Part shown: positions 41,868 through 51,763 of the stretch, piece by piece
Numbering within the stretch: the stretch's first letter is position 1
How the letters are laid out: each line of letters opens with the position of its first letter
NCBI GenBank assembly: GCA_050953005.1
Contig: JBMNLV010000001.1
Coordinates: 124,001-188,000 of the forward strand
DNA length: 64,000 nt
Source of the DNA: UBA6115 sp050953005
Lineage (GTDB): Bacteria > Bacillota > Clostridia > Christensenellales > Aristaeellaceae
Direction: 5' to 3'
Notes under the pieces: generated by a model
What the model was told of the DNA's origin: nothing
Database searches by the model: none
The model's input: the letters and a program-made list of their open reading frames with translations, nothing else
Position numbers and translations under genes: made by a program

Positions 41868-43463
41868 ATGACACATAAACCATTCAAGCTTGGAAAAAGA
41901 ATCCTGATTCTCTGTCTGGCCGGTTTGCTGCCGGTCGTGGCGGTTCTGGCCGCTGCTACAAGCCCGGAGGCGACGCCGGAATATACTGAGGTTACGCTGA
42001 ACCTGGGCAACATCACCAAAACGGTGATTGCCACAGGCTCATTGCGCTTTGACAAAATGGAAAGCCTGACGCTGCCGGAGGATGTCACGCTGCGCTCCAT
42101 TGAGGCTGCGAAAGGGAATGCCATCAGCTCAGGGCAGGTGCTGGCGCGCTATGACGCCGAGGCGCTTCAGGACGCCACCGACGCGGCGCAGACCGCGCTG
42201 GACGAACAGGATGAAACCCTGCTGACGCTGCTCGGCCAGCAGCGGAGCGACCAGAACATCAAGCCAGCCATGGCAGGGGTTGTAAAGGCAGTGAACCTTC
42301 AGGAAGGGCAGATGGTGCAGCAATCCTTGCAGGGCCAGCCGCTTGCCGTCCTTTCAACCAATGGTCTGATGCAGGTAAGCATCAAGCCCACAACTGAGTT
42401 GTCTCTGGGGCAGACGGTGCGTGTCATCGTGGGCACACAAAATCAGGCAGGCAACGTGGCGCGCCTGATGGATGACGGCAGCGCGCTGATTTTCTTTCCT
42501 GACACCCGGGTGCTGGCGGATGAAACGGTGCAGGTCACCCTCAGCGGAGTGGTCGTGGGCGAGGGCAGCGCGCAGATCGGCCAACCCTATTATTTGTACA
42601 CCGATGTGGAAGGGGTGGTGGACAGCATTCCCGTTAAAGTGAACGCTGCTGTCACCAGAAACTCCACAATTGCTAAAGTCAAGTATGCCGAGCCTTCGGC
42701 GGAATACCGGCAGGCGGTGAAAGAGCGTGAAGACATGGTGCAGCACCTTCTGGACTTGCAGGCGCTGCTGAAGGATCCTGTATACCGCAGCCCGATGGGC
42801 GGCATCGTAGCAGAGGTCATCGCGCAGACGGGACAGGCGCTCAAAGAGGGCGACTGCCTGCTGAAGCTGTACCCTGAGCAGGCCTTTATGATGGATGTAT
42901 CGGTGGACGAACTGGATATCCTGACCGTGATGGAAGGGCAGGAAGGAACGGTGATTTTGGATGCCTTGTCAGATATTCCGCTGCCAGTCAGGGTGGAGCG
43001 CATCTCCCGTTTGGGAAACACTACGTCAGGCATCACCAATTATACGGTCACGCTGTCAGTACGGGAGGACAGCCGCCTGTTGAGCGGTATGAACGGTACC
43101 ATGACCTTGACTGTCGGCGAAGAAGCGGGTTCGGTGCTGGTGCCCTTGTCCGCCATCATGAACGACAGACAGGGAAATTACGTGATGTTAAAGGATAAAA
43201 CGCTGGCTGCCGACGCTGTTCAAACGGGAGTCAAGACCTATGTGCAGCTGGGGCTTTCCGATGCCACCCACGCGGCGGTCACCTCCGGCCTTCAGGCGGG
43301 GGACGTGGTGCTGGTGCGGACCAGCGCTTTGCAGCCGGGCAACAATCGGTGGCAAGGGATGCCGCCGGACTTCGGACAGATGCCTGACTTTGGGCAGATG
43401 GATTTCCCCGGAGGCGGGCCGGGCGGCAATTTCCAGCCGCCCAGCGGAGGGCAGCGCCCATGA
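41868..43463 (+). CDS. HlyD/MacA-type membrane fusion protein
   Basis: 531 residues from the ATG at 41868, chosen because AAAGGAGG lies just upstream. A membrane anchor (ILILCLAGLLPVVAVLAAA) is followed by two biotinyl-lipoyl-like halves (AKGNAISSGQVLARYDAEAL and MGGIVAEVIAQTGQALKEG) and a beta-barrel part. The C-terminus is an unusual Pro/Gly/Met/Phe-rich tail (about 500-531, with the repeat PDFGQM). It overlaps the ATPase gene by 4 bases and works with it and the permease as a tripartite-like exporter lacking an outer-membrane partner. Confidence 0.9.
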   Translation: MTHKPFKLGKRILILCLAGLLPVVAVLAAATSPEATPEYTEVTLNLGNITKTVIATGSLRFDKMESLTLPEDVTLRSIEAAKGNAISSGQVLARYDAEALQDATDAAQTALDEQDETLLTLLGQQRSDQNIKPAMAGVVKAVNLQEGQMVQQSLQGQPLAVLSTNGLMQVSIKPTTELSLGQTVRVIVGTQNQAGNVARLMDDGSALIFFPDTRVLADETVQVTLSGVVVGEGSAQIGQPYYLYTDVEGVVDSIPVKVNAAVTRNSTIAKVKYAEPSAEYRQAVKEREDMVQHLLDLQALLKDPVYRSPMGGIVAEVIAQTGQALKEGDCLLKLYPEQAFMMDVSVDELDILTVMEGQEGTVILDALSDIPLPVRVERISRLGNTTSGITNYTVTLSVREDSRLLSGMNGTMTLTVGEEAGSVLVPLSAIMNDRQGNYVMLKDKTLAADAVQTGVKTYVQLGLSDATHAAVTSGLQAGDVVLVRTSALQPGNNRWQGMPPDFGQMPDFGQMDFPGGGPGGNFQPPSGGQRP

Positions 43464-44140
43464 TCCAAATACGGGATATCAGCAAATGTTATCAGCTGGG
43501 AGGAGAGAAGGTCCACGCGCTCAACAAGGTCAGCTTTGACATTGGAAACGGCGAATATGTGGCCATTATCGGTCCCAGCGGCAGCGGGAAATCAACCCTG
43601 ATGAACATTATCGGCTGCCTGGATGTCCAGGACAGCGGCACCTACCGCCTGGCGGGAACGGACACCAGCAAATATTCCGGCAGGCAGCTTGCCCGGCTTC
43701 GCAGCACACACATCGGATTCATCTTTCAGGGCTTTAATTTGCTGGGAAGGTTGAGCGCGCTGGAGAATGTGGAGCTTCCGCTCGTCTATCAGGGCATCGG
43801 CCGCAAGCAGAGGCGGCAGCGGGCTGAGGAAGCGCTTGGCAGCGTCGGCCTGGCTGACCGCATGAAGCACCGGCCCGCGCAGCTTTCAGGCGGCCAGCAG
43901 CAGCGGGTGGCGATCGCCCGGGCGCTGGTAGCAAAGCCGAAACTGATTTTGGCGGATGAGCCCACCGGCAACCTGGATACGGGCACCGGGTCGGAGATCA
44001 TGGATTTGTTTGGACAGCTCCACACGCAGGGAAACACCATTGTTCTGATTACCCATGACCCGGGGATTGCCGTCCGCGCGCAGCGCGCGCTGCGCATTGT
44101 GGACGGTAAAATCCAACAGGAAGAAGACCAGGAGGGATAA
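43460..44140 (+). CDS. MacB/LolD-type ABC transporter ATP-binding protein
   Basis: 226 residues. Walker A GPSGSGKST, signature LSGGQQQRVAIARAL, Walker B LILADEPTGNLD, H loop ITHD. Single nucleotide-binding domain of the type that pairs with FtsX-like permeases. Overlaps the membrane fusion gene and is 6 bases from the permease gene. Confidence 0.95.
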   Translation: MIQIRDISKCYQLGGEKVHALNKVSFDIGNGEYVAIIGPSGSGKSTLMNIIGCLDVQDSGTYRLAGTDTSKYSGRQLARLRSTHIGFIFQGFNLLGRLSALENVELPLVYQGIGRKQRRQRAEEALGSVGLADRMKHRPAQLSGGQQQRVAIARALVAKPKLILADEPTGNLDTGTGSEIMDLFGQLHTQGNTIVLITHDPGIAVRAQRALRIVDGKIQQEEDQEG

Positions 44141-44146
44141 GAAACG

Positions 44147-45316
44147 ATGCAATCAATTCAAATGGCGTTCAAATCCATCCTGAGCAACAAAATGCGCTCC
44201 TTTTTAACGATGCTCGGCATCATCATCGGGGTCGCGTCCGTGGTGATTCTGGTGTCCATTGGCCAGGGCGCCAATCAATCTGTCAGCGACAGCATTCAAA
44301 AAATGGGCACCAACCTGCTGAGCGTCAACATCAACATGCGCCGCAACAACCCTATTACCCTGCAGCGGGTGCAAGAGATGCGCACCCTGGAGGGCGTGGC
44401 GCAGGCAAGCCCGGTTTCCATGAGCTCAGGCACGCTCAAGGCAGGCCTCCAGCAGTATGAGGACGGCTCCATCATTGCCACCACCCCCGGCTATGATGTG
44501 ATACGCAATTACGCCTTGGCGCAGGGGCGCTTTCTGACGGAGCCTGATGTGAACAACCGCAGCTTTGTCGCGGTATTGGGACAGGAAGCGGCGGAGGAGC
44601 TGTTCGGAAGCATCAGAGCCGTGGGCGAGACCTTCACATGGAAAGGATATCCTTTTACGGTGGTGGGCATTTTGGATAAAATCGGGACCAGCATGGCAGG
44701 TTCAGGGGATAACCTGATCCTGATTCCTTATACGATCGGGGAGCGGTTGTTCCAGCGCAAGGGCATCAACAGTGTATATGTGTCCGCCATATCGGCAGAG
44801 GAAGTCGATACCGCGCAGGAAAGCCTGACCGCCTACATGGACGCGCTGATGGTCGGCGCTTCTTCCTCAACCACCTATAATATCTATAACCAGACCACTG
44901 CTTTGGAAACGCTGAACACAGCCACGGCCACGCTGACTCTGATGCTGGGCGGCATCGCGGCGATCTCCCTGCTGGTGGGCGGCATTGGCATCATGAACAT
45001 CATGCTGGTATCGGTTTCCGAGCGTACGCGCGAGATCGGCATCCGCAAAGCCATCGGCGCTTCCCGGCGCAATATCCTCAGCCAGTTCCTGGTAGAAGCC
45101 CTGGTGGTCAGCCTGATTGGCGGCTTGCTGGGCCTTGGCGTTAGCATTCTGGGCACCCATTTGCTGTCTCCCATGCTGAAGATGACGCTTCAAATTTCAC
45201 CCTTTATCGCGGCAGTGGCGCTTGCTTTCTCCCTTACGATCGGCGTCGTGTTTGGCCTGTATCCGGCGAACAAGGCTTCCAGGCTGCTGCCTGTGCTGGC
45301 CTTGAGGCATGAGTAA
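44147..45316 (+). CDS. MacB-like ABC transporter permease
   Basis: 389 residues. One N-terminal helix (SFLTMLGIIIGVASVVILVSI), a large extracytoplasmic MacB core domain (about 45-265), then three C-terminal helices in the FtsX domain with the conserved SERTREIGIRKAIGASRRNIL. With the two genes upstream it forms an antimicrobial-peptide or macrolide exporter, probably induced by the neighbouring two-component system. Confidence 0.93.
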   Translation: MQSIQMAFKSILSNKMRSFLTMLGIIIGVASVVILVSIGQGANQSVSDSIQKMGTNLLSVNINMRRNNPITLQRVQEMRTLEGVAQASPVSMSSGTLKAGLQQYEDGSIIATTPGYDVIRNYALAQGRFLTEPDVNNRSFVAVLGQEAAEELFGSIRAVGETFTWKGYPFTVVGILDKIGTSMAGSGDNLILIPYTIGERLFQRKGINSVYVSAISAEEVDTAQESLTAYMDALMVGASSSTTYNIYNQTTALETLNTATATLTLMLGGIAAISLLVGGIGIMNIMLVSVSERTREIGIRKAIGASRRNILSQFLVEALVVSLIGGLLGLGVSILGTHLLSPMLKMTLQISPFIAAVALAFSLTIGVVFGLYPANKASRLLPVLALRHE

Positions 45317-45424
45317 AATACTTGTTGAGTCATTTGGCTTTGACCAGACTTCATAGATAAAGATAGGTACTCTTTCTTGTTTTGGGGTGCTGTTTTACAC
45401 GAATCAACCCTTGATTTACTCCGG

Positions 45425-46350
45425 TCAGCAGCCATTGATCCATATTTTAAATTCCCCGTCATATTCAATCTCCCAGCCATGCAACTGGGCAATCCGCTTC
45501 ACGTTAGCCAGCCCCATTCCCCGGAAGCGTTCTCCCGTGCGGCTTGGATCAGCGGTCACCATGGGCTCAAAGACAGTGTCCCGCAAGGATTCCGGTATTC
45601 CCAGCCCATCATCTCCAAGCCGAAGGCATTTTTCTTTCGCGTCCCAATCGATATAGATGGAAACGCCGGGCTCATTGTGATGGACAGAATTGACGAGAAT
45701 ATTTTGCAATAAACGAGCAAATAAAGTCGGGTCAAAGGTCGTCAGACAGCTTTCGTCATCACGAAAACGAATCTCGATCTCAGCCTCATGCTCGCTGAAC
45801 CAGGTAAAACTCTCTCCCACATATCGACGGACTGCTTCCAGCAAGTCTCCCTCCATCATATTTTCGTTCAGCTGTTCCTCCAGGGTCGCGTAAGCTATCA
45901 TGTCATCGAGCCGGTCTTTGAGAAAACCGGACTGCCGGTAAATCGTATTCAAATATTGGTCAAATTGCTCAGCCTGAACCAGATGATCCGATAATGCCCG
46001 GCTGTAAGCCATGATCGCGGCCAACGGCGTTTTAATATCGTGGGCCAAACCTCTGAAGAAGAATCGTTTTTCCTCTTCTTCCGCTTCATAAATCTCCTGG
46101 ACATTTTTTTCCAAACGAATGGACAGCCTGTGGAAAAGAAAAAACGCCAATGATATGTAGCATAATACTTGTAAAAAACAGGTGTGCTGCCAATTTTTAA
46201 TTCCGTTGATATATCAGCAGAATCTGAAGCAGTATCCATCTTGGAGCCGCTTGCTCTAATGACAAACCGGACGAATCCCGGTAGAAACTGTCTTCTTGTA
46301 ATGAATAAGCTTGCCCGGATTCATCTGTTTTCTTCTTCAAATAACATAGA
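45425..46350 (-). pseudogene. Sensor histidine kinase, N-terminally frameshifted
   Basis: The cytoplasmic half is intact (about 240 residues): membrane-end FFLFHRL, HAMP-like linker, H box RGLAHDIKTPLAAIMAYS, N box LLQNILVNSVHHNEPG, G box GDDGLGIPE and GLANVKRIAQLHG. The sensor and membrane part is broken: one frame reads DESGQAYSLQEDSFYRDSSG to PRWILLQILLIYQRN then stop; the helix FLQVLCYISLAFFLF continues in another frame near 46190. No response regulator is adjacent. Probably a dead gene, though a short soluble kinase could still start from the TTG at 46150. Confidence 0.7.
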
Positions 46351-46452
46351 ATTTAATAGAACTTTACACTGTCTATACAAAAGCGTTATAAAAATTCGGT
46401 ACTCTTTTGTTGGGATCCGAAGGAAAAATTATAAAAAAGGAGGCCTGTCTTA

Positions 46453-47472
46453 ATGAAGGAACAAGAGATCAAAGCCAGACCTGGCATGCCGGTTCTGCTT
46501 TTGTCCGTTGTGCTGTACTTTGTTGCCATCGGGCTTGTTGTGCTGGGAGGCGTCCTGCTGGAAAGAGAAAAGAATATTGGCGCCCTTCCTTTGGTGCTGG
46601 GTACCCTTTGGCTGATCGTCGGCTTCATCCCTTTCATTGGCCTGAAAGTGCTAAAGCCCAACGAAGCCCTGGTGCTGACTTTGTTTGGAAAATACAACGG
46701 TACGCTGCGAGAAGCAGGTTTTTACTTTGTTCATCCTTTTTCAGTAGCCGTGAACCCCGCTGCCAAGACCAAGCTGGGGCAAAGCGGTGATGTGCAAACA
46801 GGCAAGCAAGGAATCATCATCTCCAGCGATGGCGCCAAGGTGGATGTGGAAGCCCTTGGCAAACGGATCTCTCTCAAGGCGATGACACTGAACAATGCCA
46901 GGCAAAAAGTCAACGACTGCCTTGGCAACCCTGTGGAAATAGGCATTGCAGTGATCTGGCGGGTAGTCGATACTGCCAAGGCGGTCTTCAATGTGGATAA
47001 TTATAAAGAATATCTGTCCCTGCAGTGTGACAGCGCTTTGCGCAACATTGTGCGCATCTATCCTTATGATGTGGCTCCCAATGTGGATACCACAGGCGAC
47101 GGCGAGCCGGATGAGGGCAGCCTGCGCGGTTCCAGCGAGGTGGTAGCCCAACGCATCAAGGATGAGATTCAAAGCAAGGTACATGAAGCTGGGCTTGAAA
47201 TTCTGGAAGCCCGAATTACCTACCTGGCTTATGCGCCGGAGATTGCTGCTGTCATGCTGCAGCGCCAGCAGGCAAGCGCCATTGTGGACGCCCGGAAGCT
47301 GATTGTAGACGGAGCGGTTGGCATGGTGGAAATGGCGCTGGAGAAGCTTGCCAAAAACAAAGTCGTCACCCTGGACGAGGAACGCAAGGCCGCTATGGTT
47401 TCCAACCTTCTGGTGGTGCTATGCGGAAACCGGGACGCCCAACCCGTTGTCAACAGCGGAAGCCCGCAATAA
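46453..47472 (+). CDS. SPFH/Band 7 domain protein
   Basis: 339 residues. Two N-terminal hydrophobic segments (about 12-35 and 42-63), then an SPFH domain beginning GLKVLKPNEALVLTLFGKYNGTLREAGFYFVHPF, ending in a helical part EVVAQRIKDEIQSKVHEAGLEI and a tail with QRQQASAIVDARK. Like flotillin/stomatin proteins it probably organises membrane microdomains. AAAAAGGAGG precedes the start. It stands alone, with the CPBP protein gene 230 bases downstream. Confidence 0.9.
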   Translation: MKEQEIKARPGMPVLLLSVVLYFVAIGLVVLGGVLLEREKNIGALPLVLGTLWLIVGFIPFIGLKVLKPNEALVLTLFGKYNGTLREAGFYFVHPFSVAVNPAAKTKLGQSGDVQTGKQGIIISSDGAKVDVEALGKRISLKAMTLNNARQKVNDCLGNPVEIGIAVIWRVVDTAKAVFNVDNYKEYLSLQCDSALRNIVRIYPYDVAPNVDTTGDGEPDEGSLRGSSEVVAQRIKDEIQSKVHEAGLEILEARITYLAYAPEIAAVMLQRQQASAIVDARKLIVDGAVGMVEMALEKLAKNKVVTLDEERKAAMVSNLLVVLCGNRDAQPVVNSGSPQ

Positions 47473-47702
47473 ACAGTATCCGCCGGAAAGAAGATAATCT
47501 CTCCGAATATTTTCGAGCGATGGTATCAGACAAGTTGTCAACCCGTCACAGAAGAGTCATTTCCCTGAATGGTTGGCAGGGATTTGCACAACAATGCCCA
47601 GTCAAAGGCCCTGGGAAGGAAGTTGCCGGCTTTTCAGCGCCTGACAGCAAAATGATGCGGAATCCGGAGCATTGCCATTTGTAGTCAGAAAGGAGAAAGT
47701 AT

Positions 47703-48605
47703 ATGTGGCATGAACCCGTCACACGGTATACCCTCGGCGTGAGTGCGATGTTCAGCTTTTATTGGCTGTGTGCGCACTTTGTTGTTTCGCCGCTTCTTGC
47801 CAAGCGTAAACTGCCAAAAGAAAGCCAACAGCTGTTGAGCACAGCCCTGCTTTATCTGCCCGGCTTGGGGCTTCTGCTGCTGTTCATCAAGGATCTGCCG
47901 ACATTCCAGATTTCTTCACAGGGCTTTGTTGTGGCGGATTATGTAGTGGTGTTTGCGGCGCAATTTTTTGCCTTTGTGCTGATAGCGTTGTTTTCCATTC
48001 TTGAAGTCAAGTTGGGCCTGATCAGCCAGCAGGCATTGGAGCAGCCAGAAGATGACAACAAGGGCATAAACGCTTTCATGGTAATGACAGTGGTGCCTTT
48101 GCTGGAGGAGCTGATGAGCAGAAAGCTGCTGGGTGAATTGCTGGGCAGCAGTCAGACCGGGCTCTTTCTTTGGTTGTCCGCCCTGGTATTTTCCCTGATC
48201 CACCTGCAAACCGGCCGGATCGCGGTAGCTGTGAGCATGTTCTATACCGGTTTTTTGTGGGCCTGGGTATATGCCGGCAGCGGCAGCCTGCTGCTGTGCA
48301 CAGCCTATCATATAGTGTTTAACCTGATGATGGTGTTCATTCCGGAACGCCTGAAAGAGATAACCTCTCAAAAGGTGCACAAGACATATATTGTCGGTTT
48401 GATTCTGGTGGGAACGGTGGGCTTTGTGCTGTTAGCGTTCAACTCAGCGCGTTTCCTGCCGCCCGCGCTGCCCGATGCGCAAAGTTCCTGTCAGCGCATC
48501 TTTGGCAACTGGGGGTTTTGGGTGCTAGCAGTGGTCTGTGCGGGGAGTTATTTGAGGATGCATCAGGTGTTGAAAGCAAAAAGCAGTTTACCAGAGGGAT
48601 CATAA
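47703..48605 (+). CDS. CPBP-family intramembrane metalloprotease homologue
   Basis: 300 residues, about eight hydrophobic helices. CPBP/Abi motifs: PLLEELMSRKLLGELLG (motif 1, Glu-Glu then Arg), FSLIHL (motif 2 with His) and the third-motif region TAYHIVFNLMM (His). It may act as a membrane protease or in bacteriocin self-immunity. The relationship to neighbours is unclear; a flavodoxin-like gene follows after 62 bases. Confidence 0.82.
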   Translation: MWHEPVTRYTLGVSAMFSFYWLCAHFVVSPLLAKRKLPKESQQLLSTALLYLPGLGLLLLFIKDLPTFQISSQGFVVADYVVVFAAQFFAFVLIALFSILEVKLGLISQQALEQPEDDNKGINAFMVMTVVPLLEELMSRKLLGELLGSSQTGLFLWLSALVFSLIHLQTGRIAVAVSMFYTGFLWAWVYAGSGSLLLCTAYHIVFNLMMVFIPERLKEITSQKVHKTYIVGLILVGTVGFVLLAFNSARFLPPALPDAQSSCQRIFGNWGFWVLAVVCAGSYLRMHQVLKAKSSLPEGS

Positions 48606-48667
48606 CAGCAATTGCGTGCGAAAAGAACCAAGGAGCATCAGTCTTGTCCCTGACAGGAGGAGCATAT

Positions 48668-49408
48668 ATGAACATCTGCCTGATCACGGCTGTATCCAAT
48701 CCCGGCTGCACGGCGCATATCCGGGAAGCGCTTGTAAGACAATTAAGCGGCCTGATCCCCGGGGCGCAGATCAGGCAGTTTATCCTCCCCAAGGACGGGC
48801 CGACGTATTGCCTGGGATGCAAAGCCTGTTTTTTTAAGGACATGAGCGCCTGCCCGCACCTGAAGGCTACGCTGCCCATCTGGCAAGCCATGGAGGAGGC
48901 CGGCCTGGTGGTATTCATTACCCCTACTTATGTATTCAGCATTCCCGGACAGTTAAAAGCTTTGCTGGATCACTTTGGCAGCCGGTGGATTGTGCATCAG
49001 CCCAGCCCCAAAATGCTGGGTAAACAAGCCCTGATTATCAATCAAGCCGTGGGAGCGGGCTTTCGCAGTACCCTGATCCCCCTGAAGCACAGCCTGCGTT
49101 TCTGGGGTGTACGGCGCGTGTATAGTATCAAAGCGCGCCTGGCCATGACGGATTATGACCTGGTAGACCAGAAAGTAAAAACAAAACTGAACCGGCAGAT
49201 AGAAAAAACAATCCGCAAAATTGCAGCAAAACAGCAGGATGCTTCTCCAGGCCTTTTTGCAAAGCTGCTATACCGGGCCATGGCTTTTGGTCAAAAAGGA
49301 ATTCACAAAATGCTGCAAAAGAAGAACCAGCCTGCTACCAGCGATTACCTGTTCTGGCAAAAAGAAGGATGGCTGGACGGTCATTTTCCTTGGAAAGGCA
49401 AGGCCTGA
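48668..49408 (+). CDS. Flavodoxin-family NAD(P)H-dependent oxidoreductase
   Basis: 246 residues from the ATG at 48668, which has GGAGGAG 5 bases upstream (a longer frame to 48518 overlaps the CPBP gene and is not family-like). FMN-reductase fold: ITAVSNPGCT (phosphate loop), CLGCKACFFKDMSACPH with closely spaced cysteines, TPTYVFSIPGQLKALLDHFGSRW. The Cys pattern resembles iron-sulfur flavoproteins or flavodoxin-like reductases. Its substrate is unknown. Confidence 0.83.
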   Translation: MNICLITAVSNPGCTAHIREALVRQLSGLIPGAQIRQFILPKDGPTYCLGCKACFFKDMSACPHLKATLPIWQAMEEAGLVVFITPTYVFSIPGQLKALLDHFGSRWIVHQPSPKMLGKQALIINQAVGAGFRSTLIPLKHSLRFWGVRRVYSIKARLAMTDYDLVDQKVKTKLNRQIEKTIRKIAAKQQDASPGLFAKLLYRAMAFGQKGIHKMLQKKNQPATSDYLFWQKEGWLDGHFPWKGKA

Positions 49409-49441
49409 GCAGGCGCTACACCGGATAGAACGGAAGAACAT

Positions 49442-50578
49442 ATGCGTGTAATGCATCGGGTACTCATCATCGTGGGGATTGTTATTGTGGTGCTCCTGAT
49501 AGGAGTCGGCATTTTTGCCTACAGGAACATGAACCATGACATTTTGAACGAGCAGTTTTTGCAAAAAAAGGGGTTCAAATTGGGCTTTAAGGAGGGCATG
49601 GCTCAATTGGATGATGGGTCAGAAATATATTATATCGAAGGCCCGGACAATGGCCCCAAGCTTTTATTGCTCCATGGCCAGCAAGCAACCTGCTACGACT
49701 ATGCCAGGGTATTGCCCAAGCTATCCAAAGAATTTCATGTCTATGCCCTGGACTACTATGGCCATGGGCGGTCATCCAAAAACCCTGACAAGTATCAGGC
49801 GGTAGCCATCGGGGAGGATATCATCTGGTTTCTCCGAAACATTATCAGGGAAAAGGCGTATATATCCGGCCACTCTTCCGGGGCGCTGCTGGCCGCGTAT
49901 GTTTCCGCCAAGGCGCCAGACTGCATCATCGCCACCGTTTTAGAGGATGGGCCGTTTTTTGCCACCCTGCCTGGGCGGGCGGAAAAGACTATCTCATGGT
50001 TAGGTTTCAAGAACATGCATGACTATTTGAATCAACATGAAATCGAAACCTTTATGGAGTATTCGTTAGAGCATGACTATATGCAGGAAATCTTTAACGC
50101 CCAAGCGCCATGGCTGTGGGACAGGCTGATCAAAAACCCTGCGCTAAAGCATATAAAGAAACATCCCGGGCAAGTCCCTAAAATGTGGTACTTCCCGCCG
50201 GAGTTGGGGATTAACTCCATCTATGCCATCAATGCCAACATGCAGGATGGAACAAGCCATTACGACTTACGGTTTGGCGTTACATTCTATGATTTTTCCT
50301 GGTTTGAAGAGTTTGACCAGGAAGAAATACTAAAAAATATACAGTCTCCTATCATTGTGATGCATGTAGCGCCTAACAAGCTTACGGCTCCCAGCTATTA
50401 TGATGCTAACGGAGTTTTGCTTGCTGCCATGGACGAAAAGGATGCGCAAAAAGTGGTGGATTTGCTGCCCCGTGGCACCTACATCGGGGGTTTTCAATCC
50501 AGCCACGACATCCATGCGGATTTGCCCAACGAGTATATCAAGGTTTTGCTGGACTTGAAGCATCAAATGGAAAACTAA
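49442..50578 (+). CDS. Membrane-anchored alpha/beta hydrolase
   Basis: 378 residues. N-terminal membrane helix (VLIIVGIVIVVLLIGVGIFAY), then the hydrolase fold: oxyanion region LLLLHGQQATCYDY, YYGHGRSSK, nucleophile Ser in SGHSSGALLA and a His near the end (SSHDIHAD). The insert with LWDRLIKNP forms a lid. It is probably exposed outside the membrane. Its reaction is unknown. Converges with the flavodoxin gene 12 bases away. Confidence 0.85.
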   Translation: MRVMHRVLIIVGIVIVVLLIGVGIFAYRNMNHDILNEQFLQKKGFKLGFKEGMAQLDDGSEIYYIEGPDNGPKLLLLHGQQATCYDYARVLPKLSKEFHVYALDYYGHGRSSKNPDKYQAVAIGEDIIWFLRNIIREKAYISGHSSGALLAAYVSAKAPDCIIATVLEDGPFFATLPGRAEKTISWLGFKNMHDYLNQHEIETFMEYSLEHDYMQEIFNAQAPWLWDRLIKNPALKHIKKHPGQVPKMWYFPPELGINSIYAINANMQDGTSHYDLRFGVTFYDFSWFEEFDQEEILKNIQSPIIVMHVAPNKLTAPSYYDANGVLLAAMDEKDAQKVVDLLPRGTYIGGFQSSHDIHADLPNEYIKVLLDLKHQMEN

Positions 50579-50589
50579 TGTTGTGCGTG

Positions 50590-51234
50590 TTACTCTTTTT
50601 TCCGCAGATACCAGTTGGGTGCATCCGGGTCGTGCCCATGTTTTTTGATGCGCCGCACCACCATGAAGGTCAGCAGCCTGGCAAACACGTGGGTCATGAT
50701 GCGGCTCATGGACGTTTGCATCTGTTCGTACAGGCTGTCAGGCGATGGGCTGCCCGCTGCGATGTGCTGAACAAATCGGTCAAAGGCAGGCACAACTTTC
50801 TTGCGGCCCATATGCTTTTCCAGGGGCCGGCCATCCAGCATGGCGCCGCCGCCCAGCACAAAGCCGCCCTGCCATAATAGTTGATTTTGCGTTGCAAACA
50901 GCTGCAGACAGGTCAGCCCATGCCGGTGGGTGTGCATATAAGGCATGCCGCCGTTGATAATGCCATATAATTTCTGCCCTGAGAATCCGCCTGCCAAGGA
51001 AGCCGCTTCCAGCAATTCAATCAGCCGGGCCGGATAGGTATTGATATAGCAGGGCCCGGATATCACGATGGTTTCAGCCTGCTGCATGGCCAGTACCACC
51101 TCATTCAGGCTGCCCTTTTGGGGCAGAAAAATCACTTCTCCGCCGGTGACAACACGGATGCGCTCCAGCAGCATGGCGCTGGTGCCCTTTCGCCTGGGGC
51201 TGGCGCAAAGCAGCATAATCTCTGGCTTATTCAT
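50590..51234 (-). CDS. Flavodoxin-fold NAD(P)H reductase, last gene of MarR operon
   Basis: 214 residues from the ATG at 51234 (MNKPEIMLLCASPRRKGTS), the natural start; the longer frame adds residues inside the previous gene. FMN phosphate loop SPRRKGTSA, ISGPCYINTYPARLIELLEAA, and a C-terminal helical extension with MVVRRIKKHGHD. Overlaps the upstream reductase by 8 bases. Fourth gene of the unit FMN-binding protein-MarR-reductase-reductase. Confidence 0.8.
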   Translation of the reverse strand: MNKPEIMLLCASPRRKGTSAMLLERIRVVTGGEVIFLPQKGSLNEVVLAMQQAETIVISGPCYINTYPARLIELLEAASLAGGFSGQKLYGIINGGMPYMHTHRHGLTCLQLFATQNQLLWQGGFVLGGGAMLDGRPLEKHMGRKKVVPAFDRFVQHIAAGSPSPDSLYEQMQTSMSRIMTHVFARLLTFMVVRRIKKHGHDPDAPNWYLRKKE

Positions 51235-51763
51235 GGGCAATCTCCTGAGCGATTTTGTCAATCATGGCTTGATCCGGACTGCTGTGAAGGAGAAAGGCCT
51301 TTCCTTTGGTGTTCATGATGTTTCGGTTTTCTCCATGGAGGAATAAAAATGCGGACCGCTCAATCTCTCTTAGGTTATCTCCAATGCCCACCATGTAATA
51401 GTTCATGCCCTGCCCATTCATGCCCTTCACCAGCTCACCGCCGCTCACCCGGTAGCGGGGATCGCCAACAGCTGCCATGCGGTCCATTACCTTCTTGATA
51501 TGATGGCTGACACCGCCGAACACTACGGGGGAAACCAGTACAAGCGCCCGACAGCCCGCAATTTTAGGCAGCACCTGCTGCATATCATCCTGGATGACGC
51601 AGCGGCCATAGGTTTTCCCGCTGCAACTGCCACAGGCGGCGCAGGGCTTGATATGAAGGGCGTTGGCAGCATAATAAACAACCTGCGCGCCTGCGCGGCT
51701 GGCAGCCTCTTTGAAAGCAATGCCCAATTGTCCGTTGCTTTCATCTGAAATGATTACGATCAT
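51227..51763 (-). CDS. NADPH-dependent FMN reductase-like flavoprotein
   Basis: 178 residues. IISDESNGQLG start, Cys-rich KPCAACGSCSGKTYGRC, DDMQQVLPKIAGCRALVLVSPVVFGGVSHHIKKVMDR. The four cysteines (about 42, 45, 48 and 55) suggest an iron-sulfur site or redox thiols. Overlaps marR by 4 bases. Confidence 0.82.
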   Translation of the reverse strand: MIVIISDESNGQLGIAFKEAASRAGAQVVYYAANALHIKPCAACGSCSGKTYGRCVIQDDMQQVLPKIAGCRALVLVSPVVFGGVSHHIKKVMDRMAAVGDPRYRVSGGELVKGMNGQGMNYYMVGIGDNLREIERSAFLFLHGENRNIMNTKGKAFLLHSSPDQAMIDKIAQEIAHE

